Shown here in pieces: positions 18,434-28,346 of a DNA stretch of 64,000 nucleotides. Position 1 is the first letter of the stretch; every line of letters starts with the position of its first letter. The notes below the pieces were generated by a model. The model had not been told where the DNA came from and did not search any database. It worked only from the letters and a program-made list of their open reading frames with translations. The position numbers were made by a program, and so were the translations under genes. Source of the stretch: Flavobacterium sp. 1 (GTDB lineage: Bacteria > Bacteroidota > Bacteroidia > Flavobacteriales > Flavobacteriaceae); NCBI RefSeq assembly GCF_002797935.1, contig NZ_PGER01000001.1, forward strand, positions 2,294,001 through 2,358,000, in the 5' to 3' direction.

Positions 18434-21400
18434 ATGAGTTCTATAAATCTACAAGAAAGCCAATTCTCCGGTTGCGAAACATACATCGCTATGGTCGTCG
18501 ATGAATCAGGTTCGATTAGCGAAAACGAAGCGCAGCAGATACGAAACGGGCTGACTTCATTTATCAATTCTCAAGTTCAGAGTAATATAACGCTTTCTTT
18601 AATAGGAATGTCCAATGGTGATACTGATACAAGAACCGATCATATTATTCAAAAAAGAATTTCAAACAATCAGCAGGAATTTTTAGATTGGATCAATGGA
18701 TACGGTTCCAGAACGGTCAGCCCGCAATCGGATTTTTGGGCATCAGGCTTAGAAGCGGTAAACAATCTGTCTGTAGTCCCAGATATTGTTGTAATTGTTA
18801 CCGATGGTTTACAAGTAAACAATACCGCTGTACTTAAGAATTTATACAGTAATCTAAATCAAAAATCACATGTCTTTGTATATGGTGTAACGAGTACTGA
18901 AAGTAATGCTGCTGAATTGGTAACACCACTTACTTTTTACTTAGAAAAAGCACCAGTTTTAAAAAGCAGTAGTCTTTCTATTCTAAATACAGATTATATC
19001 AGAGTCCCTGATTTTAGCGCATTAGGATCTGAGTTAAACCAACTGAACAGTGATTTATCTGCAGCTCAAATAGGCTGTGTTGCCAATGTCAGTATTATTG
19101 AAAATAAATTGGTTTATCCAATTTTCAATAAGGGAAAAGCTGTACAGGAGGATGCTGGAACTTTAGTTCTTAGAAATAAAAGCCGTATAGTGCTGACTTT
19201 AACCGCTGGGACAAGAATTCATGATGCCAGTAATTTGGATGGCTTGGTTTTTAAACTTAGAGATACTGTTACTGTACCTGCATCATCTCAGTTAGAAGTT
19301 GTGATTAGAATTGATGGAAAACCATTGCATCTTGGAAATTTTGCAGCTCCTGTTGTTTTAAGAAATGTTAGTAATCCTAGTGGAATATCTATCAATTTTA
19401 ATGTTACCAAAGAATTGCATGTTGTTGAGATTACATCTGATAAAACTGCATTGCAATCGTCTAGTTTGCAAATAACAGCAGCAGGTTCAAAAGGGCTTGA
19501 CAGTACAAAAGGTATACATCTTCGTTGGTTATTGGCTGGCGAATTAGGAGAGAAGCATCTCCCAAAAGGAGACTCGTTTACGGGGACAAAATTAAATTTC
19601 AATAAACCTGATGATTTTATAAAAGTCTACAGGGCACCTTACACACCTTATACGAAAGTTGGTTTTAATTTAGATTTAAATCAGCCTCCTCAATTAGTGG
19701 ATAATAGTAATGCATTATGGATCTATAAAACAAGTAGCCCGGAAAGATCAATATATGTTTATTTTAAAAACAAAGAAAAGTATTTATCAGTAAGAAACGA
19801 TATTAATCCTTTGACAAATCCTTCTGATTCTATTCAGGCTTACGGGAACAATCTTATCGAAATTGAAAATAAAAACGAACTATTTTTTGCCGCAGAATTA
19901 AACTTTAGTTCAGTAAATAATTCAAGTGTTGTTCGATTAGAAACTTTATCTGTAGCAGAAAACACCATTTTAGCGGCAAAAAGAGTTACCAACCGCAAGA
20001 CATATTCTTCAACTCAATTAAATAGCATTCGTGTAGTAGCAGAAAATGGCAGAAGTGTTCGATTTAAAGCGAGTAACTGTCTATTAAACGGAATCCATTT
20101 TGAATTTTATTCAGATTTTATTCAGTATGCAAATGATAATGGAAATTGGGATCTGAAAGGAAAATACGCTCTTACTGTTGATGATAACAAAGTATTTGAA
20201 CAATTAGAGCCAAAACTAAATGCTGTTCACGGAAAATGGTTAAAATTTAATGATGGTGAATACGTAAACGTAAACAACTATAAAGATAAATGGAAACGTG
20301 CAACCAATGATGATGATAGAAATATTAAACAAGTAGTTGAAAAATATCTTCAATTAAGTAATGATGATCCATTAAATCCTAAAGCTAATGAAACAATTAG
20401 TTTTGGAGATAGTGTACCAGGAGAAGACGGGCAAATGTTTGAAAACACAACCGAAGTATCGAATCTGGATCTATTAAACATTGCTGCAAATGACTATCAT
20501 ATAGCTCGTATGCTGGGATTAGGCTGTATTGATATTGATGATGCAGTTTTATCGGGAGAATTTGTTTATCTGACAGAATATATAAATCAAGGGGATTTAA
20601 ATGATGGTGAAGGAATAAAAGAAATTCAGCATCTTTCTATGAGTATTCCAACCTCTGTAGCAACAGAACGTCTGCCTCTGCCTGTGCAATTAAGTAAAAT
20701 TGTACCAGGATTAAATATTGATGCTGAAGAAAATGAACCTGCAAAAATTACAGATGCAAACGGATACAGCTTTGACGGGAAGAAAAGATACGTGAGTTTG
20801 TTTATGGACGAAATCATGGATTACAGTGCAAATACTACTTTCTTTGATTCATCAATAGAATATGATGGAAGTACTTTGACTTTCCCAATTTATGTGGGGG
20901 TAGATTATAAAATAGGGGCAGAATCAAATTGGAGAAAACCAGAATTAGCTTATGATTTTGACTATTTTAATGTTAATAAAAATTTAGAAAAGTCTTCTAA
21001 TGAACCCACTCCGATTATCATTCCTGAATCAGGAAAATCAATTTTAAATGTCCGTCAGGAAGAAATAGGAATAAATATTTATAAATATCAAGGATATGGT
21101 ATTAATATATTTTCAAGAGCTGCATCTGGCAGACAAATAAGTATCGAATCGGATATTAAGCCTTTTAATACTCTAATGCCGCCTAGTAGTATTAATGCAC
21201 ATTTGATTACCAAAGAAAATCCTTTGATGTTTACATCGCAAACAGAACAAGACCGCTATAATGCCTTTGCTAATGCTGATAAAACATTTATAAGAATTCT
21301 TTTTGACTATTATTCTATTCAGGAAATATTAAAATATGACATTCCAGAAGAAATGACTGTTACAAAAGCTGAAGAAACAAATACTATTTTTCCTGATGAT

Positions 21401-24259
21401 AAAGAAGTATTTGCAGATACTTTTAAACTTTATTTCAGGGACAGCCTCCCTCAAATAGAATATGCAGCAATTAGAGGAGAAATTAATAATAATACTTTAA
21501 ACGACCTTACCTCGATTATTACAATTGAGAAAAGCTATACAATTGCCAGCACTGGTGAAAAAATTGATTTAAACAGCGATAATTTAAATCGATTTATTGG
21601 AGGAATTTTAACTCTCGGAGATCAGAATTATCTTATTCAGGCTATAAATCTGCTTTTTAAGAAGGATGAAAATAATCTGGATGTATATGATTGTGCTGAA
21701 ATTCATGTTCTTAAAAAAGAAGTAAGTGACAGCGTTCTTTCAGATGGTGATGCAACAATTGATTCTGAACAGATAAAAGCCGTAAAAATGCCTGAAAACC
21801 GTTTATGTGTTTTGGTAGAAAACATGTTAACCACAACCAATTGGAATCCGTCAGGGGCTCTCAATTTTCAAGTAGAATATCCTGCCTCTTTAAAAACGGT
21901 CCATAGAGAAACTGTTAAACAAATAGACAATCAAGGAATTGAAAAATTACAAGTAGAAAAATCAAGAGGAATCTGGAAAGATGCAATAATCGAAAGAGTT
22001 TTGGAAGATACTTTCGAAATGGATGCAGACGGAAATTTTGTTTTAGATGCTAAAGGAAATGTGATTCCATTATCAGTAAAAAAACATTTGGGGCTTTACA
22101 AAATAATCTTTTCAAATTATATTTTACAACAGCATCCTCAATTCAAGTCAGGAAATGAAAATTCAGTAGAATGGTCTAATGGTACAATTCGTTTATTTAC
22201 AAAAAATTCTTTTAAAGCAGGAAGCACAATTCCTGTAAAATCGAGAAAAGAATTTAAAGTTGTTCTAACAGAAAACATTGGAGGAACCGGAAACTTAGTT
22301 CTTTATGTCAATGACACAAATTTTAAATTAGGTGATTATATCAATCAAACAATGCATCCTGATTATGATGAAATTAACGGGGCACAAAATGAAGGATCTT
22401 ATGCACCCGGTGATGTATTACAAAAAGTAAACTATTATCCAAGTTATAAAGTATACCTGTATGCTAATCCAGCATACGGAATTACTTCAGAAAATATTCT
22501 GCCAAGAGAAGGAGAAAGTACCCACTATTCCATTTTTGGAATTAGCACTCACTCCAATATGATGGGTTATTTGAATATGCCATTGGGTTATGATTCGAAA
22601 ATTAGCGTACCAAGTCCGATGTATTCTGTGAAAATTGAAGAGCCAGTAAAACCTAAAGAAGTAAAGGGAAGTTTATATGCGACACGCCCAGATTTCTTTA
22701 AACGTTCTACCTATACTTTTACTACTAAATATGACAACAAAGATAATCGTAAGCCCTATGGCGTACTGCATTATAGAGCCAATGATGAAGCTTTGCTAAG
22801 TGTTTTGTACAAGAGGGAGACAATAAATATCATCCGTGAAGAGCTAAAAAAACTCGGAGGAAACGATGAAACTTATTTCACTAATAGGTGGAAAGACTTT
22901 TTGGATTTTGAAGATAAAATTGTCGATGGAATAATAGTTCCAAAAGAGGTTTACTACGAAAACCCAGTAATAGATAACGATCCTAATTCTAAATATAAGT
23001 TTCCTATTCCAGACAATGAGCTGTTGATAGCCTCTATAAATGAATTTATCAATTGGCATAATGCAACGCATCCAGAATTTGAAGATCTATTAGAGATTAG
23101 TTCATTAACGGCACTTAATAATGTTATAATTCCTGTTTCTCAGGGAATAGAAAAGGATCTGTTAGCGATTCACTTCATAGAACAAGCTATTCATACAGCA
23201 TTTGTTCCTCTTACTGAAGTGCCGGTAATTTATGACTATATTAATGATAATGATTACGTTCCAATTAATAAAAAACAGACGATCAAAGATAAAAGCGGCC
23301 ATATTTTAAAACCAACCGATCCTGATTTTGATATTGCGCCAATGATGAAAATCACCAATGAAGCTGCAAACAAAACCCAGTTTACCGATTTTAATCTTGA
23401 CGGAGCCTCACAGAACTTTTATTTTTATGGTGTCCGTGAGATGGATATCAAGATGAATTTTAGTGAATTCAGTCCCTTTTTAGGACCTGTAAAATTAGTC
23501 CCTTCAAATCCGCCTCAGACTCCTGAAATTAAGCGAATCATGCCGGTTTTAGAAAATAAGGTTTTAGGAATCAAACCTGCTATTCAAATCGAATTAAACG
23601 CGTATCAGCCTGAATATAAAATCAGGAAAATAAACATCTATCGCGCTGCTACAATGCTTGATGCACAGTCGATAAGAACCATGAAAGCTGTTAAAGAAGT
23701 TTTGATAAGTGAAGATACTTTATCTGCTGATTTTGATAAGGTCTGGACAGTTTATGATGAGTTTGAAGATCTGGAAAATGTTCCGTATGGTGAAGGTCTT
23801 TTTTACAGAATTACTGTTTCAAGAGAAATTGAATATGCTGAACCCGGCTCTGATGACTCGATAATCAATATTGATTACACACCGTCTCAGCCATCCAAAA
23901 TTACTGCTACAGTGATTGTAGATTCCGCTTCGCCAGAATCTCCAGTTTTAGAAGCTTCTGGAGTTCCGACAGGACCAAATGAATCTATTTTAAAACCAAT
24001 TGTTTTCAATTGGGAAAAAACAGTTCATAATGGTACATATATTCTTTATAAAATGAATAATCAAGGAAACTGGGAGAAAATTCATGAGATAGTTTCTAAC
24101 GAAAGTACCATAGTGCTGCCTCTTGATGATGTTCCTGCATATACTGACGAATTAATGATTAAAACAGTTGATAATGAAAGAATCTATCATCATTTCAAAG
24201 TGGTTTCTGTAAACTCTTCGGGCATGTACAGTAGTGAAGAAAAAATTCTAACCCTCTAA
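18434..24259 (+). CDS. Giant 1941-residue VWA-domain protein
   Basis: The N-terminal ~200 residues form a von Willebrand factor A domain with a MIDAS metal site: Asp23, Ser25 and Ser27 in VVDESGSIS, Thr94 in GSRTVSP and Asp124 in VTDG. VWA domains bind protein partners through a metal ion. The remaining ~1700 residues appear to be a series of beta domains, with Fn3-like modules at the C-terminus (about 1730-1941, e.g. KPIVFNWEKTVHNGTYILYK). No signal peptide is seen. It follows the 2519-residue protein by 13 bases. By analogy with other VWA structural proteins it could be a scaffold or adhesin of the assembled structure; that is inference. A hairpin follows its stop codon. Confidence 0.7.
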   Translation: MSSINLQESQFSGCETYIAMVVDESGSISENEAQQIRNGLTSFINSQVQSNITLSLIGMSNGDTDTRTDHIIQKRISNNQQEFLDWINGYGSRTVSPQSDFWASGLEAVNNLSVVPDIVVIVTDGLQVNNTAVLKNLYSNLNQKSHVFVYGVTSTESNAAELVTPLTFYLEKAPVLKSSSLSILNTDYIRVPDFSALGSELNQLNSDLSAAQIGCVANVSIIENKLVYPIFNKGKAVQEDAGTLVLRNKSRIVLTLTAGTRIHDASNLDGLVFKLRDTVTVPASSQLEVVIRIDGKPLHLGNFAAPVVLRNVSNPSGISINFNVTKELHVVEITSDKTALQSSSLQITAAGSKGLDSTKGIHLRWLLAGELGEKHLPKGDSFTGTKLNFNKPDDFIKVYRAPYTPYTKVGFNLDLNQPPQLVDNSNALWIYKTSSPERSIYVYFKNKEKYLSVRNDINPLTNPSDSIQAYGNNLIEIENKNELFFAAELNFSSVNNSSVVRLETLSVAENTILAAKRVTNRKTYSSTQLNSIRVVAENGRSVRFKASNCLLNGIHFEFYSDFIQYANDNGNWDLKGKYALTVDDNKVFEQLEPKLNAVHGKWLKFNDGEYVNVNNYKDKWKRATNDDDRNIKQVVEKYLQLSNDDPLNPKANETISFGDSVPGEDGQMFENTTEVSNLDLLNIAANDYHIARMLGLGCIDIDDAVLSGEFVYLTEYINQGDLNDGEGIKEIQHLSMSIPTSVATERLPLPVQLSKIVPGLNIDAEENEPAKITDANGYSFDGKKRYVSLFMDEIMDYSANTTFFDSSIEYDGSTLTFPIYVGVDYKIGAESNWRKPELAYDFDYFNVNKNLEKSSNEPTPIIIPESGKSILNVRQEEIGINIYKYQGYGINIFSRAASGRQISIESDIKPFNTLMPPSSINAHLITKENPLMFTSQTEQDRYNAFANADKTFIRILFDYYSIQEILKYDIPEEMTVTKAEETNTIFPDDKEVFADTFKLYFRDSLPQIEYAAIRGEINNNTLNDLTSIITIEKSYTIASTGEKIDLNSDNLNRFIGGILTLGDQNYLIQAINLLFKKDENNLDVYDCAEIHVLKKEVSDSVLSDGDATIDSEQIKAVKMPENRLCVLVENMLTTTNWNPSGALNFQVEYPASLKTVHRETVKQIDNQGIEKLQVEKSRGIWKDAIIERVLEDTFEMDADGNFVLDAKGNVIPLSVKKHLGLYKIIFSNYILQQHPQFKSGNENSVEWSNGTIRLFTKNSFKAGSTIPVKSRKEFKVVLTENIGGTGNLVLYVNDTNFKLGDYINQTMHPDYDEINGAQNEGSYAPGDVLQKVNYYPSYKVYLYANPAYGITSENILPREGESTHYSIFGISTHSNMMGYLNMPLGYDSKISVPSPMYSVKIEEPVKPKEVKGSLYATRPDFFKRSTYTFTTKYDNKDNRKPYGVLHYRANDEALLSVLYKRETINIIREELKKLGGNDETYFTNRWKDFLDFEDKIVDGIIVPKEVYYENPVIDNDPNSKYKFPIPDNELLIASINEFINWHNATHPEFEDLLEISSLTALNNVIIPVSQGIEKDLLAIHFIEQAIHTAFVPLTEVPVIYDYINDNDYVPINKKQTIKDKSGHILKPTDPDFDIAPMMKITNEAANKTQFTDFNLDGASQNFYFYGVREMDIKMNFSEFSPFLGPVKLVPSNPPQTPEIKRIMPVLENKVLGIKPAIQIELNAYQPEYKIRKINIYRAATMLDAQSIRTMKAVKEVLISEDTLSADFDKVWTVYDEFEDLENVPYGEGLFYRITVSREIEYAEPGSDDSIINIDYTPSQPSKITATVIVDSASPESPVLEASGVPTGPNESILKPIVFNWEKTVHNGTYILYKMNNQGNWEKIHEIVSNESTIVLPLDDVPAYTDELMIKTVDNERIYHHFKVVSVNSSGMYSSEEKILTL

Positions 24260-24266
24260 ACCTAAA

Positions 24267-24298
24267 TGAATACCAATGAAATTATTCATTGGTATTCA
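24267..24298 (+). terminator. Perfect 14-bp hairpin after the VWA gene
   Basis: TGAATACCAATGAA pairs exactly with its complement at 24285-24298 around a 4-base loop. No T tract follows, so it may attenuate transcription or stabilise the mRNA end and not terminate fully. Confidence 0.6.
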
Positions 24299-24343
24299 AA
24301 ACAGGCTGATTAAATAAAATAGTAGAAATAAAATTAAAATAAC

Positions 24344-25489
24344 ATGACAACAAACAGAACTGACATTAGCAACAAATTTAATAATGGCATGATTCCCTCA
24401 GAAGGAGATTTTGATGAAATTTTTGACAGCTTCGTTCATAAAGATGACAAGGCCGACTTTCAGATGATCGAAGCTGGCACTGATGATCAGCATTATGTAA
24501 CGCCAGCGCTTTTGCGCACTGGTCTGCAAAATTTGGGAATTATCACAGGAAATTGCTACATGCCTTATAAAGAACATATTGATGGTTTTTCAGGTGCAGT
24601 ATTACCCTTAATAAAATTTCCAATTGAATATAGTATTAAGATATTTAAAAATGGTCAATTATTGCTTGAAGGAAAAGATTATACTGTAAATTATGATACA
24701 GCTATAATTACATTTTCTTCGGAAGTAATCAATAGAAATATAGAAATTGACTATTGGTATAAAAATTTGGGGCCGGTTCCTGGCAGTACTGATATTACTG
24801 TACCTAAATTGCAAGGTCTGCAGGATGTAGTTGATACAGATCCTTTTATAGATACGGTTCAGTTAGCAATGAAAGCTGGGGGGTCTTTTTCTGTTATACC
24901 TGGAAATGGAGCATGGACTTCAGGACAGCTTGTAATAGGTACAAATCTTGAACCTGTCCCAAATGATGAGTTTGCTGTTATTGGTTTAGTTACGTCAGCT
25001 GCAAATAAAGATTTAAAATTAGGTTTTCAATCAGATAGAGCAGAATTTATGGATACTTTAAATAATAGAGGTTTAGAGTATGCTGGCGATTATGAATCTA
25101 ATTTTATCGCAAGAAGTTTAGTTACCAAACAATATGTTGATTCCATAACAAATTCTCCGTATTTAAACAAAGGGACTATACTTATCGGAGACGTTAATGT
25201 TCATCCTGTAAATTATTCTTATTCTACGACAGGTGATATAAATACAGCGATATTAACTACAGATACTGGTGATGGCGAAATCATTACCGTAACATTAGAT
25301 AATCCGCATACTGATTTGAATTATGAAGTTATAATCAATGTAGAAAGTTTAGGAAATATGGAATATGATAATGATATACGCCCTATTATATGGAAAAAAA
25401 TATCAGCTGGTTCTTTCTTTCTTTATCTTGAAGAAACTGGAAATGTAACTCAAAACATAAAACTTCATGTAAAAACCAGAGCATTATAA
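24344..25489 (+). CDS. Tail-fibre-like protein (381 residues)
   Basis: The N-terminus (TDISNKFNNGMIPSEGDFDEIFDSFVHKDD) has the pattern that opens many Bacteroidota phage and prophage fibre proteins: a short helix able to attach to a base structure. The middle reads like a small beta domain (IKIFKNGQLLLEGKDYTVNYD), and the rest is a repetitive beta region with a terminal beta domain. The phrase LEYAGDYESNFIARSLVTKQYVD resembles the segments that precede receptor-binding tips. No catalytic motif is present. It is the first fibre-type gene after the giant proteins. I infer a surface-exposed fibre; the receptor is unknown. Confidence 0.55.
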   Translation: MTTNRTDISNKFNNGMIPSEGDFDEIFDSFVHKDDKADFQMIEAGTDDQHYVTPALLRTGLQNLGIITGNCYMPYKEHIDGFSGAVLPLIKFPIEYSIKIFKNGQLLLEGKDYTVNYDTAIITFSSEVINRNIEIDYWYKNLGPVPGSTDITVPKLQGLQDVVDTDPFIDTVQLAMKAGGSFSVIPGNGAWTSGQLVIGTNLEPVPNDEFAVIGLVTSAANKDLKLGFQSDRAEFMDTLNNRGLEYAGDYESNFIARSLVTKQYVDSITNSPYLNKGTILIGDVNVHPVNYSYSTTGDINTAILTTDTGDGEIITVTLDNPHTDLNYEVIINVESLGNMEYDNDIRPIIWKKISAGSFFLYLEETGNVTQNIKLHVKTRAL

Positions 25490-25549
25490 TTCAGATTACA
25501 AACGGTTATCAGCAAAAAAATAATTTAAAAACATTAAAAAAAACACAAA

Positions 25550-25812
25550 ATGGAAACTGTCGAAATTAAAAAGAAGAAACAAAAAAAATAAGCGCAGAAC
25601 AATTAAAAAAATTACAGGATTTTAATGCTTTTATGGATAAAGCCAGAATGTCATTAGGAGAGCTGTCTATTCAATACGAATTTAAAAAATCAGATATTCT
25701 TACCCAAATTGCAGTTCAACAGCAAAATGTTACTGAATTGGAAAAAGAAATAAAAGAAGAGTTTGGAGATGTGCGAGTTCATATTGAAACAGGAGAAATT
25801 GTAAAGCAATAA
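25550..25812 (+). pseudogene. Small coiled-coil phage protein split by a -1 shift at an A8 run
   Basis: ATG 25550 opens a frame that stops at TAA 25589-25591 after 13 codons rich in Lys. The -1 frame across the run of eight A's (25581-25588) continues from ISAEQLKKLQDFNAF to a stop at 25812. The joined product of about 87 residues is a coiled-coil-forming protein ending in GDVRVHIETGEIVKQ, like small proteins often seen in flavobacterial phages. Either the gene is broken by a one-base indel, or ribosome or polymerase slippage on the A run restores it, or the run is a sequencing error. Confidence 0.6.
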
Positions 25813-26138
25813 ACGCTTTGAAAATAGTATAGAGCTGTCAGGAACTTCGGATTTAGCAACCGATAAGGTGAGTTAGCCATGGTTCCTTTAAGCTTTTTAA
25901 ATCAGATACTAAAAGTTAACAAAGTGAATAATTTATGATGTTAACGAGGACAGCCTGCAATAAGTTCGTATTGCTTTTCGTGAATTTAGCTTTACTTCTT
26001 GAAAACAATTTGACGCATCCTGTCGAAGATCACATAAAAAAAGCACGGCATTTTAACTCAATGTCTCTGACCCTATTATTTTAAAAAAGATATTAGGGTC
26101 AGGCAGGACAAATCATAATCACTTATTACAATAAAAGT
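25813..26138. other. Intergenic stretch before the DUF5977 genes
   Basis: No gene is seen on either strand in these 326 bases. The right part contains a terminator hairpin (26067-26102). The rest is AT-rich with no recognised promoter copy. Confidence 0.5.
26067..26102 (+). terminator. Hairpin upstream of the DUF5977 gene pair
   Basis: CTGACCCTA pairs with TAGGGTCAG across an 18-base, AT-rich loop. It separates the coiled-coil gene from the next fibre-type genes. Confidence 0.55.
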
Positions 26139-27008
26139 ATGGACGGAAATACAGAATATAGACCTTTTGCTTTACTAGAGCAATATACCCCAGATGAAGG
26201 AGCTACAGAATACTATAATACACTACGAACGCTTACAGCAGTAAAGAATGATTGTTCAGATGGAACTGTTGGAAGTTCGGTTACGCTCACTGCTAATGCA
26301 AACCATTTTGTCTCAACCGAAAGTGTTGCTGATGCCAATACACAAGCTGATTCATGGTTGGCGGCCAATGGACAGGCTTATGCCAATAATTTAGGAACAT
26401 GCAATATTAGAACTACGGCATGGAGAGGAATTAATCCTTCTTGTGTTATTGAACCCACAACAGCATTATCTCCTTTTGACTATATGGTAATTCGATATAA
26501 ATGGACCCTTGGTGCTGGTGAAGATTTAGATACCTATACCGGGATTGTAAATACAGGAACACCCTTAGATAATAAATGGATGGGTTGGCAACATGGATTT
26601 GGAAATGAACTCCCGGAATTAGCTGAAGCAGCAAACTCTTATATCATGTGGGCTGGTGATAATCAAGGGTTAAATGGAATAGAAAGCTGTCTGGTCAATT
26701 TTAGCAAAATAACCTCAGATTACCCTGCACTAAATACAGTACAGGTGAGAATGGCTGGAAGCTGGTTTAAACCAGTAGCTACAGGAAATATCGATGTGGA
26801 AATAACTACATATCTGGGCGGAACAATGGATAAGTCTGGATTTGATATTTTAAATACAGGAGGAATTCAAGTCCAACAGCTAAGTTTTACTAAAAATGTT
26901 CCAATAGAAGGTGAAAATTTAAACAATAATATAGAATTAGTAACAAGCATTGGATATATAACCTATACCAAAAGCGATGCTACAGGACAAATTGTTATAA
27001 CTTATTAA
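26139..27008 (+). CDS. DUF5977-containing surface protein
   Basis: Residues about 25-90 form a DUF5977 module, recognised by the pattern NDCSDGTVGSSVTLTA followed by ADANTQADSWLAANGQAYAN and a closing GTC. DUF5977 modules occur in repetitive surface and fibre proteins of Bacteroidota, and their function is not known. Residues about 95-289 look like a beta-sandwich with several Trp and Gly residues, possibly a ligand-binding domain. The N-terminus GNTEYRPFALLEQY is close to that of the next gene (GNTGYKSFASLELY), so the two are paralogues with different C-terminal domains, and this shared start may be the part that attaches to the structure. The gap to the next gene is 10 bases. Confidence 0.65.
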   Translation: MDGNTEYRPFALLEQYTPDEGATEYYNTLRTLTAVKNDCSDGTVGSSVTLTANANHFVSTESVADANTQADSWLAANGQAYANNLGTCNIRTTAWRGINPSCVIEPTTALSPFDYMVIRYKWTLGAGEDLDTYTGIVNTGTPLDNKWMGWQHGFGNELPELAEAANSYIMWAGDNQGLNGIESCLVNFSKITSDYPALNTVQVRMAGSWFKPVATGNIDVEITTYLGGTMDKSGFDILNTGGIQVQQLSFTKNVPIEGENLNNNIELVTSIGYITYTKSDATGQIVITY

Positions 27009-27018
27009 AATATAAAGT

Positions 27019-28122
27019 ATGGGAAATACAGGATATAAATCTTTTGCCTCACTAGAGCTATACTACACAGACGACAATAGTTATGCTGGGACAACAAAAG
27101 AAAATCTAATCACAGATCCAGATTACATTGCACCAATTTTAGATACTGCAGCTTGTGTTCCAAGTGCAAGATTTTATAATACAGTAAGAACAATGGATGC
27201 ACCAAAGAATGATTGCTCTGGCGGCTATTCTGGAAGTGTTGTTACTCTTACTGCCAATGCAGGCCAGTTTGTATCTTCTTTAAGTGCTGCAAACGCAAAT
27301 TCACAAGCTGATTCGTGGCTGGCAGCCAATGTACAGGCATACGCAAATGCTTTAGGAACCTGCACACTGGATTCATCAATAACTATTACCAGTTTTATCG
27401 ACGGAGATCTTTATTTTACAATAGACGGCACTGAATATTCTCCTTCAGCGTTTACTGTAAACACCAGTACCGTGTCTTCTACAGGTCCCTGGTCATCAAG
27501 TACGGCTGGAGTAACTTCACCAAGAAATGTAGGAGTTCCTACAGTGACTACTTGGTATAGAATACAGGATGCAATTACTCCATCTATAGTTTCTAATGTA
27601 TATCAATATGTAGTTTCTGGCGGTGGATCAGGAGGTTGTTTCGTTGAAGGCACATTAATTACATTGCCTGATGGTTCGCAAAAAGCAATCGAAGAATTGC
27701 ATCTGGATCAATTGCTGCTTTCTGCCGAAATTGAAACCCTGATGGACACCAATAATGTAACTGAATTATGCAAATGGTCTTCTGACTATCTGTCGGAAAG
27801 CAGAATAGCCTCTCCGATAACCAAGATATCGCAGAAAACTGCAGATAAGACAATGATTATTAATGATGGCTTATTAGAAGCTACTCCAACCCACCTGCAG
27901 CTGATTCAGCGTGATGGTTTTTGGAGATTCATTCCTTTGGGAGATATTATGGCTGGAGACAATTTATATACGATAGACAATACGATTATACCAGTTACAT
28001 CTGTTACGGTTAATCAAGAAGAAAGAAAGATTTATCCGCTGACATTGAATCCATTCCATACCTATTTTGCAAATGGAATTTTAACTCACAATCTTAAAGA
28101 AGAAATGGAATCAAATCCATAA
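27019..28122 (+). CDS. DUF5977 protein with C-terminal Hint self-processing domain
   Basis: The first ~120 residues parallel the preceding gene and include a DUF5977 module. A short beta region and a Gly/Ser linker (SGGGSGG) follow. Residues 207-358 are a Hint (Hedgehog/intein) domain with the residues needed for autocleavage: Cys207 at the start of CFVEGTLITLPDG, the TPTH block (Thr289, His292), and the terminal His357-Asn358 in ILTHNL. Only nine residues follow Asn358, so the domain would more likely cleave, or transfer the N-terminal part to a nucleophile, than splice two sizeable halves. The domain resembles bacterial-intein-like domains. The substrate it may join to is unknown. Confidence 0.8.
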   Translation: MGNTGYKSFASLELYYTDDNSYAGTTKENLITDPDYIAPILDTAACVPSARFYNTVRTMDAPKNDCSGGYSGSVVTLTANAGQFVSSLSAANANSQADSWLAANVQAYANALGTCTLDSSITITSFIDGDLYFTIDGTEYSPSAFTVNTSTVSSTGPWSSSTAGVTSPRNVGVPTVTTWYRIQDAITPSIVSNVYQYVVSGGGSGGCFVEGTLITLPDGSQKAIEELHLDQLLLSAEIETLMDTNNVTELCKWSSDYLSESRIASPITKISQKTADKTMIINDGLLEATPTHLQLIQRDGFWRFIPLGDIMAGDNLYTIDNTIIPVTSVTVNQEERKIYPLTLNPFHTYFANGILTHNLKEEMESNP

Positions 28123-28181
28123 AATAAAATGTGAGTTATTGATTAAAAGTAATTCATCTTTTTTAAATTTTCAAGAGTCTG

Positions 28182-28288
28182 CCCAAATTTGGCATTAGAA
28201 CTATTTTATAACGAACATAAAAGCATCTCATTCATCATAATTGAGTCTTCTTTTTTCTCTTATAGTTTGATCTAATGCTGAATTTGGG
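28182..28288. repeat. Inverted repeat upstream of the first fibre gene
   Basis: CCCAAATTTGGCATTAGA (28182-28199) and TCTAATGCTGAATTTGGG (28271-28288) are near-perfect complements separated by 71 bases. The right arm is followed by TTTACTA. A similar arrangement, ending in AATTTGGGTTTACTA, precedes the next fibre gene. It could be a regulatory hairpin, a recombination site or part of a short mobile element. Confidence 0.5.
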
Positions 28289-28346
28289 TTTACTAAATTG
28301 GTTTCTAAACTAGAAATAAAAATTAATATTTATTAAAAAAAACAAA

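Noticed and set aside
10861..24259. Giant proteins considered as toxin-complex (TcB/TcdA) components or tape-measure proteins
   Set aside because: No RHS repeats, no spvB-like segment and no long helical tape-measure pattern were recognised; both look mainly beta.
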